From positions 1 to 64,000 of the forward strand of contig JACUTT010000007.1 in the NCBI GenBank assembly GCA_014859655.1: a stretch of DNA of 64,000 bases, in the 5' to 3' direction. Position numbers and translations under genes: made by a program. This document shows positions 8,927 to 16,940 of the stretch, piece after piece. The notes below the pieces were generated by a model, which searched no databases, had not been told where the DNA came from, and saw nothing but the letters and a program-made list of their open reading frames with translations. The stretch's first letter is position 1, and each line of letters starts with the position of its first letter. The DNA is from Campylobacterales bacterium (GTDB lineage Bacteria > Campylobacterota > Campylobacteria > Campylobacterales > Sulfurimonadaceae).

Positions 8927-10384
8927 TTATTTCGTCTGCACATAGCCCTCGTGAAACTTCTCCTGCGTTCGTGCGATCTCGGCGCGGATAAGGTTTACCC
9001 GCGATTTTTGAGACTCCAAAGGCGCTGGAAGTACACAATACTCTCCTTCAGTCAGCTCATCATTAAAGAGTCCCTCATTGAAACTTTTTCCAAGCTGCTC
9101 AACTATGATCCGCAGATCCCTCTCGGCGTTGCCTAGACATGAGGTTGCGCCGGGCGAGGGCGTCATGTTGAACAGTATCCCGTTGCCGGGATTGATGGAG
9201 GCTTCGCCTAGCATCAGTTTCTGCTCATCTTTGTTGAGAACCTGCGGTCGGATTCCGCCGAATCCTTTGGCATAGCTGAATTCATCAAGTGACAGAGAGG
9301 GGACGATCTTTCTGGCATCTTTTAAAAAGAGGTATTTGTTTACCAGAGGAAGTTCAAATAAGAAGTTCCTGAGTATATAGTTTCTTATATCTTTCTCTTT
9401 GAACAGTTTCCACAGGGCTATAGCAATATTTTTGTCAAAGCGCAGCGTCTTCCAAAAATCCACATAGGTCCCATGCTTGTAGCGTTCGAGTTTTGGCAAT
9501 ACGAGCGCCGTGGGTCCAAACCGTGTGTTCTCGCCGGCAAGCACGTCCGGATCGCCGTGAAGTGCAGCAAAGGGGAGCTTGGGGTTTTGTATCATATAGA
9601 CCTTGCCCTTAAGCATCTTCTCATTCGTCATATAAAAGCTTCCGGCCATAGGAAGACAGCCAAGGTTCATCCCGTAGCCCATTTCATGGGCAAGATAAAG
9701 ACTGTGCGCTCCGGCATTGACGACCACGAAATCTGCCCCGTACTCTTCGTTCTGTGTGTAAACAATGTGCCCTTTGTTTTCGCTCTTCTCGATCTTTTTA
9801 ACCTGTGAATTGAAAAAGACATCTACTGTTTTACCCGCTTGATTTTTGGCGTTTTCAATCAGGGACTTCGCCATCTTTCCAAAGTCGACCGTCGTCCACT
9901 GGCCCCGAGTTCCGATACCGACAATCGGCTCTTCTCTCTGCTTTCCCTGCGCATCGAAAACCACGCGGGGTTCGAGCTCTTTGAGCCTCTCCTTGTCCCA
10001 GACCTCAAGATAGGGGAAGAGTGTTGAGAACTCTTCAAAGCGGTGCAGTAAAAAGTCGACCTCTTTTTCTCCCACGCCCAGAGCCATTTTTTGATGCGAA
10101 AAGATGATCTCGTTTTGGTAGTGGTACTGAAGACAGTACTTCTCTACCATCTTTGCTGTGCGTTTGGTGATCGCTGCTTTTTCAAGGGTATAATTTGTCT
10201 CGATATCGCCCACATGTATTGTCTGCGAGTTTGAGGTTCCCGAGCTGTTCAGTGTGGCCACATCTTCATATTTCTCTATAATTGCTATGGATTTTATGTC
10301 CGTATAGCGGGCAAGTTCATAGGCCAGAGCAGCGCCTGAGATCCCTGCTCCGACTATTACGACCTCATACTCTTTAAAACTCAC
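8927..10384 (-). CDS. mqo: malate:quinone oxidoreductase (FAD-dependent)
   Basis: This membrane-associated flavoenzyme oxidises malate to oxaloacetate and passes electrons to the quinone pool. The N-terminus has the FAD Rossmann motif VVIVGAGISGAALAYEL, and the NSSGTSNSQTIHVGDIETNYT block and NPGNGILFNMTPSPGATSCLGNAE near residue 405 fit the Mqo family as found in Campylobacter and Helicobacter. The start is GTG at 10384 with AAGGAG five bases upstream. It follows gltX by 37 bases and is likely cotranscribed. Other FAD-dependent 2-hydroxyacid oxidases (LhgO-like) are a weaker alternative. Confidence 0.85.
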   Translation of the reverse strand: MSFKEYEVVIVGAGISGAALAYELARYTDIKSIAIIEKYEDVATLNSSGTSNSQTIHVGDIETNYTLEKAAITKRTAKMVEKYCLQYHYQNEIIFSHQKMALGVGEKEVDFLLHRFEEFSTLFPYLEVWDKERLKELEPRVVFDAQGKQREEPIVGIGTRGQWTTVDFGKMAKSLIENAKNQAGKTVDVFFNSQVKKIEKSENKGHIVYTQNEEYGADFVVVNAGAHSLYLAHEMGYGMNLGCLPMAGSFYMTNEKMLKGKVYMIQNPKLPFAALHGDPDVLAGENTRFGPTALVLPKLERYKHGTYVDFWKTLRFDKNIAIALWKLFKEKDIRNYILRNFLFELPLVNKYLFLKDARKIVPSLSLDEFSYAKGFGGIRPQVLNKDEQKLMLGEASINPGNGILFNMTPSPGATSCLGNAERDLRIIVEQLGKSFNEGLFNDELTEGEYCVLPAPLESQKSRVNLIRAEIARTQEKFHEGYVQTK

Positions 10385-10421
10385 ATCTGCTCCTTCTTCA
10401 AATAGACTTCTTCCAGGAACA

Positions 10422-11816
10422 CTAATGTTGATTTATCTTCTGCAGAATAAGCTCAACACGATTCAAGGTCTCGTCTTTGCCGATGATGGCCATTACCTCG
10501 TCCAGACCCGGGCCCGAAAGCTTGCCAAGAAGCGCCATGCGCAGCGGCTGGCCTATCTTGCCAAAACCAACATCAAGCGCGGTGATCGTCTCTTCCATGA
10601 TCTTATGGTAGTCTATCGGCAGGTGCAGCTGTGTAGCGCCGTTGAGCCGTTCGCTAAAACTCTTCAGCACCTCGTCGGCATTTCCCTTAAAGGCCTTCTC
10701 CATCCCTTTTTCATCATACGCTTCGGGGGTGGCAAGGATCTCTTTGATCAAAGCCGCCATCTCTTTGAGCGTCTTTGCGCGCTCTTTGACCGCGTCAAGA
10801 AGGATCTCTTTTTTATCATGGCTCGTCATGACCAGACCGTAGGCTTCCAGAGCCTCCGCAAGTGCAGCATTGTCCATGTTCTTGATATAGTGCGCGTTGA
10901 GCCAGTCAAGTTTTTCGTGGTTGTAGATGGAGGCGGACTTGTTGATGTCGGAAGGATCGAAGAGCTCAAGCATCTCTTCTATTGAGAAGATCTCCTGATC
11001 CCCGTGGCTCCAGCCCAGACGCACCAGAAAGTTGGTGATCGCCTCGGGAAGATAGCCCATCTCTTTGTAGGCCATCACGTCCGTCGCTCCGTCGCGCTTA
11101 GAGAGTTTTTTACCGTCTGCATTGTGGATCATCGGTACATGGTAGAACTTCGGCAGTTCAAAACCGAGCGCATCATAGACGACCATCTGTTTGGGGGTGT
11201 TGGAGAGGTGGTCGTCTCCGCGGATGACCTGGTTTACACCCATCAGGGCGTCGTCTATGGCCACGACGAAGTTGTACGTCGGTGCGCCGTCAGAACGTGC
11301 GATGATAAAATCGTCCAAAATATCCTCTGCATTGAAGACCACATCGCCTTTGATGCCGTCATTGATGACGATCTTTCCGCTTGTCGGTGCTTTGATGCGA
11401 ATTACCGGCTTTATGCCCTCGGGTGCGACTCCGGCAAAGTCTCTATAGCGGCTGTCATAGCGGGTGCGCTCTTTCGCCGCCATCTGCACTTCGCGCAGCG
11501 CATCAAGTTCTTCTTTAGACATATAGCACTTATAGGCCTTCCCCTCGTCAAGAAGCCGCTGGATATATGTCTTATAGATATCAAGGCGTTTTGACTGATA
11601 GGTGATCTCGCCGTCGTGCTTCAGTCCGATCCATTTGAAGGCATCGACGATGGCTTTAGCCGCTTCTTCATTGTTACGGCTGACGTCCGTGTCTTCGATG
11701 CGAAGCAGAAACCTGCCCCCGTTTTTCTTGGCCCATAGATAACTAAAAAGAGCTGTTCTAAGCCCGCCGATATGGAGATAGCCTGTTGGGCTCGGTGCGA
11801 AACGTGTTACGATCAT
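10422..11816 (-). CDS. gltX: glutamyl-tRNA synthetase
   Basis: This class I aminoacyl-tRNA synthetase charges tRNA-Glu. The HIGH motif is HIGG within PTGYLHIGGLRTALFSY (residues 11-27), and the KMSKS motif is KLSKR within DGKKLSKRDGATD near residue 240. At 464 residues it is full length. Campylobacterota usually carry two GltX paralogues, one of which mischarges tRNA-Gln for the GatCAB pathway; I cannot tell from the sequence which one this is. It is first in an apparent gltX-mqo unit. Confidence 0.95.
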   Translation of the reverse strand: MIVTRFAPSPTGYLHIGGLRTALFSYLWAKKNGGRFLLRIEDTDVSRNNEEAAKAIVDAFKWIGLKHDGEITYQSKRLDIYKTYIQRLLDEGKAYKCYMSKEELDALREVQMAAKERTRYDSRYRDFAGVAPEGIKPVIRIKAPTSGKIVINDGIKGDVVFNAEDILDDFIIARSDGAPTYNFVVAIDDALMGVNQVIRGDDHLSNTPKQMVVYDALGFELPKFYHVPMIHNADGKKLSKRDGATDVMAYKEMGYLPEAITNFLVRLGWSHGDQEIFSIEEMLELFDPSDINKSASIYNHEKLDWLNAHYIKNMDNAALAEALEAYGLVMTSHDKKEILLDAVKERAKTLKEMAALIKEILATPEAYDEKGMEKAFKGNADEVLKSFSERLNGATQLHLPIDYHKIMEETITALDVGFGKIGQPLRMALLGKLSGPGLDEVMAIIGKDETLNRVELILQKINQH

Positions 11817-11915
11817 CTGCTTTCCTGATTGCGTGCTTTTTTTCTGTCTGTCATTTTAGTGAAGAGTTGGTTAAAAGATGGTAAAGTTGCATACCTTTAC
11901 ACACCATGGATCTAT

Positions 11916-12755
11916 ATGAAAAAACTTATTTTATTACTTTTATTGACGCCTCTGCTTTTTGCAGAGATCATCAATGCTATTGCCGTTACGGTTGACAACG
12001 AGACGATCACCCTCTATGAGATCAAACAGGAGCAGGCCCTTTCTCAGCTTTCGATTAAAGAGACGGTCGATCAGCTCATCCGCGCCAAACTCGAAGAGAT
12101 CGAAGCGAAAAAGCGCCAGATCAATGTCAGCAACCAAGAGATCTTAGATGAGCTGAAAAAGATGGCCGAGCAGAACAATATGAGCCTTTCGCAGCTCTAT
12201 GAGGCGATGAGTTCATCGCGCCATCTAAGCGAGTCACAGACCAAAGAGAAGACAAAAGAGAAGCTCCTCAAACAGAAGCTCTTTGACGCCATTGCTATGG
12301 CAAAGATGGATGAACCGACAGACCAGGAGGTCGAAGAGTACTACCATCTGCACCTCAAAGAGTATGCCTTGCCTAAATCTATTGATGCCGTTCTTTACAG
12401 CAGTGCGGACCAAAACCTTCTGAGAGAGAAGATTGCAAATCCGATGATGAGTTTTCCCGGTGTCAGCACAGAAAACATGACGATTGAACTCGCAAAGGTC
12501 AACCCCCGTTTGGCGGAGATACTGATCAATACAGACAGCGGCAGCTTCACGCCGGTCCTTCCCCAGATGGGCGGATCAGGATACATCTCTTTTTATCTGC
12601 TCAGAAAAAACGAGACGGTAAGTCCCGAACTTGAGCAGATCAAAGAGCAGGTTGAACACAAGATCATGCAAGACAAACGTGAGCAGATCCTTAACGAACA
12701 TTTTCAGCGTATGCGTGTCAATGCGGACATAAAAGTATTGAGACTGCCTAAATAA
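11916..12755 (+). CDS. SurA/PEB4-like periplasmic peptidyl-prolyl isomerase chaperone
   Basis: The protein has a Sec signal peptide (MKKLILLLLLTPLLFAEI) followed by a SurA N-terminal-type helical chaperone region (VTVDNETITLYEIKQEQAL, then helices to about residue 150) and a parvulin-like C-terminal part. Related proteins (PEB4/CBF2 in Campylobacter) help outer-membrane proteins fold in the periplasm. The track ORF begins 29 codons earlier with no signal peptide; the ATG at 11916 gives a proper leader and a 279-residue protein. The parvulin domain is weakly conserved, so isomerase activity is not assured. It is divergent from gltX. Confidence 0.85.
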   Translation: MKKLILLLLLTPLLFAEIINAIAVTVDNETITLYEIKQEQALSQLSIKETVDQLIRAKLEEIEAKKRQINVSNQEILDELKKMAEQNNMSLSQLYEAMSSSRHLSESQTKEKTKEKLLKQKLFDAIAMAKMDEPTDQEVEEYYHLHLKEYALPKSIDAVLYSSADQNLLREKIANPMMSFPGVSTENMTIELAKVNPRLAEILINTDSGSFTPVLPQMGGSGYISFYLLRKNETVSPELEQIKEQVEHKIMQDKREQILNEHFQRMRVNADIKVLRLPK

Positions 12756-12776
12756 AATAGACTTCTTTGTTTTCAG

Positions 12777-12793
12777 GCTCGCAAGAGGCGAGC
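12777..12793. terminator. hairpin between converging surA-like gene and accC
   Basis: GCTCGC-AAGAG-GCGAGC forms a perfect 6-bp stem 20 bases after the chaperone stop codon. No T-run follows, so it may act as a bidirectional or factor-assisted terminator. Confidence 0.4.
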
Positions 12794-12813
12794 GTAATAA
12801 TATGGGCTTTACT

Positions 12814-12863
12814 GAAACATCGCTATGCGAGTAGTATTACGAAGAAAGCGCGGAAGAGGTGCC
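12814..12863. repeat. dispersed intergenic repeat fragment
   Basis: GAAACATCGCTATGCGA (12814-12830) is nearly identical to GAAACATCGCTTTGCGA at 15352-15368, and AAGAGGTGCC at 12854-12863 is the reverse complement of the GGCACCTCTT core seen in the other copies. The pieces are arranged differently from the 15.3 kb copy. Confidence 0.45.
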
Positions 12864-12873
12864 GATGCACTCT

Positions 12874-14214
12874 CTATCCGTTATAGCGCTCGAGGTATTT
12901 GGTGTCGAAATTATTGGTGATGAAGTCTTGATTTTCCATCATCTTCTTGTGGAAGGCGACGGTCGTCTTTATCCCGGTGATTTTGAACTCCGAGAGTGCG
13001 CGGTGCATCTTTGCAATCGCTTTGTCGCGGTCTTCAGCATACACGATCAGCTTTCCTATCATCGAGTCATAGGTCGTCGGAACGATGTAGCCTGCATGGG
13101 CATGGGTGTCGATGCGGACATCTTTTCCGCCCGGTGTCATCCAGTCGCCGATCTTGCCCGGACACGGCAAGAACTTGATCGGATCTTCTGCTGTAATGCG
13201 GCACTCGATCGAGTGACCCTTAAGTATGATCGAGTCTTGCGAAGGAAGCTTGTCGCCTTCGGCGATACGGATCATCATCTCAATAAGATCAAGCCCGGAG
13301 ACCATCTCAGAAACCGTGTGCTCTACCTGAAGACGGGTGTTCATCTCCATAAAGTAGAAGTCAAGGTTGGCATCAAGCAAGAACTCAAAGGTACCTGCGC
13401 CCTCATACTTGATGAATTTTGTTGCACGTACGGCGGCCTCATGGAGGCGTTCACGTACTTCCTGCGTCAAAACGACAGCAGGAGACTCTTCGATCAGTTT
13501 CTGGTGGCGTCTTTGCATTGAGCAGTCGCGTTCTCCGACATGGATAACATTTCCGTGCGCATCGGCCATGATCTGTACTTCGATATGGCGCGGGTTCTTA
13601 ATGAATTTTTCCATATAGATAGTGCCGTCGCCAAAGGCCGTGATGGCTTCTGACTCTGCTGCCAGGAATGCGTTTTGAAGATAGCGCTCGTCTTCAACGA
13701 CACGCATACCGCGTCCGCCGCCGCCCTGGGCCGCTTTCAAGATAACGGGATAGCCTACCTCTTTGGCACGCTTGGCCGCATCCGCGATATCAGAGATCGC
13801 TCCGTCAGAACCCGGCACAACGGGAACCTTGGCTGCAACCATGACATCTTTTGCTTTTGACTTGTCGCTCATCAACTGCATGACTTCAACCGTCGGTCCA
13901 ATAAACTTGATGTTGTGGTGGGTACAGATCTCGACGAAATGCTGGTTTTCAGACAAGAAGCCGTATCCCGGGAAGATCGCGTCACAATGCGTGATCTCCG
14001 CTGCTGCGATAATCGCAGGGATATTCAGGTAGGAGTGTGAACTCGGTCCCTCTCCGATACAGATCGCTGCGTCAGCAAGTTCAAGGTAATGTGCACCGGC
14101 ATCTGTCTTGGAGTAGACGGCGACCGCCTCTTTTCCCATCTCTTTGATCGTACGAATGGCGCGAAGGGCTATCTCGCCGCGATTGGCGACCAAGATTCTC
14201 TTTATCTCAGCCAT
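12874..14214 (-). CDS. accC: acetyl-CoA carboxylase biotin carboxylase subunit
   Basis: AccC carboxylates the biotin on AccB using ATP and bicarbonate, the first half of malonyl-CoA formation for fatty-acid synthesis. At 446 residues with the ATP-grasp fold it shows ILVANRGEIALRAIRTIKEMG at the start, the glycine-rich loop KAAQGGGGRGMRVV near residue 160, HIEVQIMADAHGNVIHVGERDCSMQRRHQK near 210, and the catalytic region EMNTRLQVEHTVSE near 290. It sits 2 bases after accB, the usual accBC order, and converges with the surA-like gene. Confidence 0.97.
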   Translation of the reverse strand: MAEIKRILVANRGEIALRAIRTIKEMGKEAVAVYSKTDAGAHYLELADAAICIGEGPSSHSYLNIPAIIAAAEITHCDAIFPGYGFLSENQHFVEICTHHNIKFIGPTVEVMQLMSDKSKAKDVMVAAKVPVVPGSDGAISDIADAAKRAKEVGYPVILKAAQGGGGRGMRVVEDERYLQNAFLAAESEAITAFGDGTIYMEKFIKNPRHIEVQIMADAHGNVIHVGERDCSMQRRHQKLIEESPAVVLTQEVRERLHEAAVRATKFIKYEGAGTFEFLLDANLDFYFMEMNTRLQVEHTVSEMVSGLDLIEMMIRIAEGDKLPSQDSIILKGHSIECRITAEDPIKFLPCPGKIGDWMTPGGKDVRIDTHAHAGYIVPTTYDSMIGKLIVYAEDRDKAIAKMHRALSEFKITGIKTTVAFHKKMMENQDFITNNFDTKYLERYNG

Positions 14215-14216
14215 AA

Positions 14217-14654
14217 TTACATTTTCTCTACTAAGAACAGAGGCATATCGTACTCAACAGGGCTTCCGTCTTGAACAAGTATCTTGAGGATTTTGCAGTC
14301 AAACTCTGCTTCAAGTTCATTCATGATCTTCATTGCTTCAAGGATACCAAGAGGCTGTCCTTTTTTAACAACATCACCCTCTTTGACGAAGGCCGGAGAG
14401 TCCGGAGACGGCGCGGAATAGTAGGTTCCCACCATTGGAGACAAGATCTTATCACCCGAGAGCTCTTCGACTACAGCTACTGTTGGAGCTGCTGCTTGTA
14501 CCGGCGCTGCTGCCATAGGTGCCGGGGCTGCATATGTTGCTGCGATAGTCGCTTTTTCAAGCTCTATCGAGAAGCCCTCTTTGTGTATTTTGAGTGAGCT
14601 AAGCGTACTGTTGTCAAACTCATTCATAAGTGATTTGATCTGTTTCATATCCAT
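14217..14654 (-). CDS. accB: biotin carboxyl carrier protein of acetyl-CoA carboxylase
   Basis: This 145-residue protein has a short N-terminal helix, an Ala/Pro-rich linker (about residues 37-60) and a C-terminal biotinyl domain. The biotinylation motif EAMKIMNE lies near residue 111, the Lys being the attachment site; GTYYSAPSPDSPAFVKEGD is the conserved thumb region. The first ATG at 14654 has AGGAG about 10 bases upstream and is preferred over the ATG two codons later. It forms an operon with accC. Confidence 0.96.
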   Translation of the reverse strand: MDMKQIKSLMNEFDNSTLSSLKIHKEGFSIELEKATIAATYAAPAPMAAAPVQAAAPTVAVVEELSGDKILSPMVGTYYSAPSPDSPAFVKEGDVVKKGQPLGILEAMKIMNELEAEFDCKILKILVQDGSPVEYDMPLFLVEKM

Positions 14655-14698
14655 TGGATTATCTCTCCTGAGGCGAAATTTTGTAAAAATTAGTGTGG

Positions 14699-14704
14699 TA
14701 TAAT
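14699..14704 (+). promoter_or_regulatory. -10 box (TATAAT) for dcd
   Basis: GGTATAAT lies 50 bases before the dcd ATG, in the divergent accB/dcd gap. AAAAGGA before the ATG is the ribosome binding site. Confidence 0.55.
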
Positions 14705-14753
14705 ACCAAAAATAAAATTAAGTTTTAGTAATAAACACTTTAAAAGGACTGTA

Positions 14754-15320
14754 ATGGGTTTAAAAGCAGACACATGGATACGTGAAATGGCTATCAAAGA
14801 GGGGATGATCTCTCCTTTTTGCGAAGATCAGGTTGGCAAAGGCGTGGTCAGCTACGGTCTGAGTTCATACGGCTATGATATCCGTGTCAGCAGTGAGTTT
14901 AAGATCTTCACAAACCTCAACTCGACGGTTGTCGATCCAAAGCACTTTGATGATGCCAATGTCGTCGACTTTGTCGGGGATGTCTGTATCGTTCCGCCGA
15001 ACTCTTTTGCCCTTGCACGTACCGTCGAGTACTTCAAGATCCCCCGCGATGTCCTGGCGATCTGCCTTGGAAAATCGACCTATGCCCGCTGCGGCATCAT
15101 CGTCAATGTCACCCCTTTTGAGCCAGAATTCGAAGGCCACATCACGATAGAGATCTCCAACACCACCCCTCTTCCGGCAAAGATCTATGCCAACGAAGGC
15201 ATCGCGCAGGTTCTCTTCTTGCAAGGCGACGAGATGTGCGAGACCTCCTACCGTGACAAAAAAGGCAAATACCAGGGGCAAGAGGGCATCACCCTCCCGC
15301 GAATCCTGAAAAACAACTAA
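14754..15320 (+). CDS. dcd: dCTP deaminase
   Basis: Dcd deaminates dCTP to dUTP, feeding dTMP synthesis through dUTPase. At 188 residues it is normal length. Conserved blocks are [17 protein letters not shown] near residue 30, the nucleotide-binding [10 protein letters not shown] near 107, and [19 protein letters not shown] with the catalytic Glu near 130. The RBS AAAAGGA sits just upstream of the ATG. It is a single gene ending at the large inverted repeat at 15337. Confidence 0.96.
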   Translation: MGLKADTWIREMAIKEGMISPFCEDQVGKGVVSYGLSSYGYDIRVSSEFKIFTNLNSTVVDPKHFDDANVVDFVGDVCIVPPNSFALARTVEYFKIPRDVLAICLGKSTYARCGIIVNVTPFEPEFEGHITIEISNTTPLPAKIYANEGIAQVLFLQGDEMCETSYRDKKGKYQGQEGITLPRILKNN

Positions 15321-15336
15321 CACACCCACTTTGCTT

Positions 15337-15379
15337 AAGGGCACCTCTAAAGAAACATCGCTTTGCGAACGGTGCCCTT
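15337..15379. repeat. inverted repeat AAGGGCACC...GGTGCCCTT, intergenic repeat copy
   Basis: A perfect 9-bp inverted repeat spaced by 25 bases lies between converging dcd and arsC. Its loop contains TCTAAAGAAACATCGCTTTGCGAAC, parts of which recur near 4097 and 12814. It may act as a bidirectional terminator, with TTTTGCCCATTTT following on the plus strand, and is the most complete copy of the dispersed repeat family. Confidence 0.55.
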
Positions 15380-15399
15380 GTTTTGCCCATTTTACATAT

Positions 15400-15750
15400 C
15401 TACCACAAAAGCTCTAGTACCTTTTCCGGCGGTCTACCCAGTACCGCCTTTTTACCTTTGATGACAATGGGGCGCTCTATCAGTTTGGGATGTTCCGCCA
15501 TCGCTAGAATCAGCTTTTTTTCATCTCTCTCATCTTTCAGTCCCAGGCTTGCGTATTCCTCTTCCTTGGTCCGCAGTAGCTCTTTCGCGGAGATTCCCAG
15601 TTTGTTCAGTAGCTCTTCTATCATCTCTGCTGTGATCTTCTGCTCCAAATATTTGAACACAGCGGCATTTGCGCCCTTGCTTTCTAGCAGGCTCAATGCC
15701 TCGCGCGACTTGGAGCAGCGCGGGTTATGCCAAATCGTATAGTCGCTCAT
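15400..15750 (-). CDS. arsC: ArsC-family arsenate reductase-like protein
   Basis: This is a thioredoxin-fold ArsC/Spx/YffB family protein of 116 residues. The start SDYTIWHNPRCSKSREALSLL carries the single catalytic Cys (Cys11) followed by S-K-S-R as in glutaredoxin-dependent arsenate reductase. The C-terminal part has PIVIKGKKAVLGRPPEKVL with the arginine that precedes the conserved GRPPE block. The long track ORF begins 31 codons too early; MSDYTIWHN at 15750 is the family start. No ars operator or efflux gene is adjacent, so the true substrate is uncertain. Confidence 0.88.
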   Translation of the reverse strand: MSDYTIWHNPRCSKSREALSLLESKGANAAVFKYLEQKITAEMIEELLNKLGISAKELLRTKEEEYASLGLKDERDEKKLILAMAEHPKLIERPIVIKGKKAVLGRPPEKVLELLW

Positions 15751-15863
15751 ATTTTCTCCATTTTTTTTCAAATTATACTTATTTTCTGGATCTGCTGGCA
15801 AAATGTTAAAATCATCAGGCGACATAAAATTACTTTTAGTCATGAAACGGTAACATACATATC

Positions 15864-16370
15864 ATGTATGAGAAAATAAAATCATTTACCAAGCTGGCCG
15901 AATTTGGCCGGAAAATCCTGAGCCGTCCCTCTTTGGATGAGGCTATCCCTATCATTGCCGAGTACACAAAAGAGCTGCTCGGAGCAGAACGTTGTTCCGT
16001 TTTCATCTACGACAAAAACAAGAACTGCCTCTGGACGAAACTGTCAGACGGAGTTGAGCCTATAAAAATTGAAGCAAACCAGGGAATAGCCGGTACCGCT
16101 TTTACACAAAAAAGAGCCCTTATCGTCAACGACCCCTACTCGGATCCGAGGTTTTTATCAATTGTGGATCAAAAAACTGGCTATGTCACCAAAAATATCA
16201 TTGCTATCCCCATCATCGGTGCCTTCGATCAGGCGATCGGCGTCTTGCAGCTGCTGAATAAATATGAGGGAGACTTTGACAAAGAGGACAAACGTCTTCT
16301 GACTTTTTTCAACCACTACATCAGCGGATATGTCGAACTTGCGACTCTTTTCAGAGAAGAAAACCCTTAA
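15864..16370 (+). CDS. stand-alone GAF-domain protein 1
   Basis: Nearly the whole 168-residue protein is one GAF domain: an N-terminal helix (residues 5-38), then AERCSVFIYDKNKNCLWTKLSDG, GIAGTAFTQKRALIVNDPYSDPRF, TKNIIAIPI and VLQLLNKYEGDFDKEDKRLL. The last block resembles the NK(x)nF(x)3DE motif of cyclic-nucleotide-binding GAF domains, but the final Glu is Lys. There is no effector domain, membrane segment or signal peptide, so it would act by binding a partner or ligand in the cytoplasm. The next gene is a paralogue (about half identical by eye), showing tandem duplication. Confidence 0.88.
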   Translation: MYEKIKSFTKLAEFGRKILSRPSLDEAIPIIAEYTKELLGAERCSVFIYDKNKNCLWTKLSDGVEPIKIEANQGIAGTAFTQKRALIVNDPYSDPRFLSIVDQKTGYVTKNIIAIPIIGAFDQAIGVLQLLNKYEGDFDKEDKRLLTFFNHYISGYVELATLFREENP

Positions 16371-16389
16371 AACTTAGCCATCTTTACGC

Positions 16390-16395
16390 TATAAT
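16390..16395 (+). promoter_or_regulatory. -10 box (TATAAT) for the second GAF gene
   Basis: CTATAAT lies 35 bases before the ATG at 16430, so the second GAF gene has its own promoter despite the 59-base gap to the first. AGAAAGAAGAG is its ribosome binding site. Confidence 0.5.
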
Positions 16396-16429
16396 CAAAC
16401 AATAAAATCAATAATTAAGAAAGAAGAGC

Positions 16430-16930
16430 ATGGCGACGAAAGCAGACTCCTATAAGAAAATAGCCGAATTTGGAAAACAGCTGCTTCAGGACAGCTCTTT
16501 GGACCATGCCCTTTTACTCATTGCCGATCAGGCAAAAGACCTTGTGGATGCAGAGCGCTGTTCTATCTTTATGTATGACAAAGAGGCGGATATGCTCTGG
16601 ACAAAGCTCTCTGACGGGATCGGACGGATAGCGATCAGCAAGACCTCGGGTATCGCAGGCGACACTTTTACCACTCGCGAAGCGCAGGTTGTCAATTTGC
16701 CCTATGAAGACAGCCGCTTCCTGGCCGGAATCGACAAAAAAAGCGGCTACGAGACGAAAAATATGATCACTGTGCCCATCTTTGATTCCCAAAGAAAAGT
16801 GATCGGACTCTTTCAGCTTCTTAACAAAAAAGAAGGGGATTTTCTCGATGATGATCTCAAAGTGCTCACCTTCTTCGCCAACTACATCTCGGGAACGCTT
16901 GAGCTCTCTTTTCTCATAAACGAGGCCTAA
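16430..16930 (+). CDS. stand-alone GAF-domain protein 2
   Basis: This 166-residue paralogue of the preceding protein has the same architecture and spacing: AERCSIFMYDKEADMLWTKLSDG, GIAGDTFTTREAQVVNLPYEDSRF, TKNMITVPIF, LFQLLNKKEGDFLDDDLKVLTFF. The NKFDE-like block again keeps N, K, F and D but not the terminal Glu. It could form a homo- or heterodimer with GAF protein 1. It converges with asnB, 10 bases away. Function unknown beyond ligand sensing by family. Confidence 0.88.
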   Translation: MATKADSYKKIAEFGKQLLQDSSLDHALLLIADQAKDLVDAERCSIFMYDKEADMLWTKLSDGIGRIAISKTSGIAGDTFTTREAQVVNLPYEDSRFLAGIDKKSGYETKNMITVPIFDSQRKVIGLFQLLNKKEGDFLDDDLKVLTFFANYISGTLELSFLINEA

Positions 16931-16940
16931 TACCACATCC

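Noticed and set aside
15400-15750. arsC as part of an arsenic-resistance island
   Set aside because: No arsB, arsR or arsM is adjacent, and the flanking genes are dcd and GAF proteins, so no resistance cluster is claimed.
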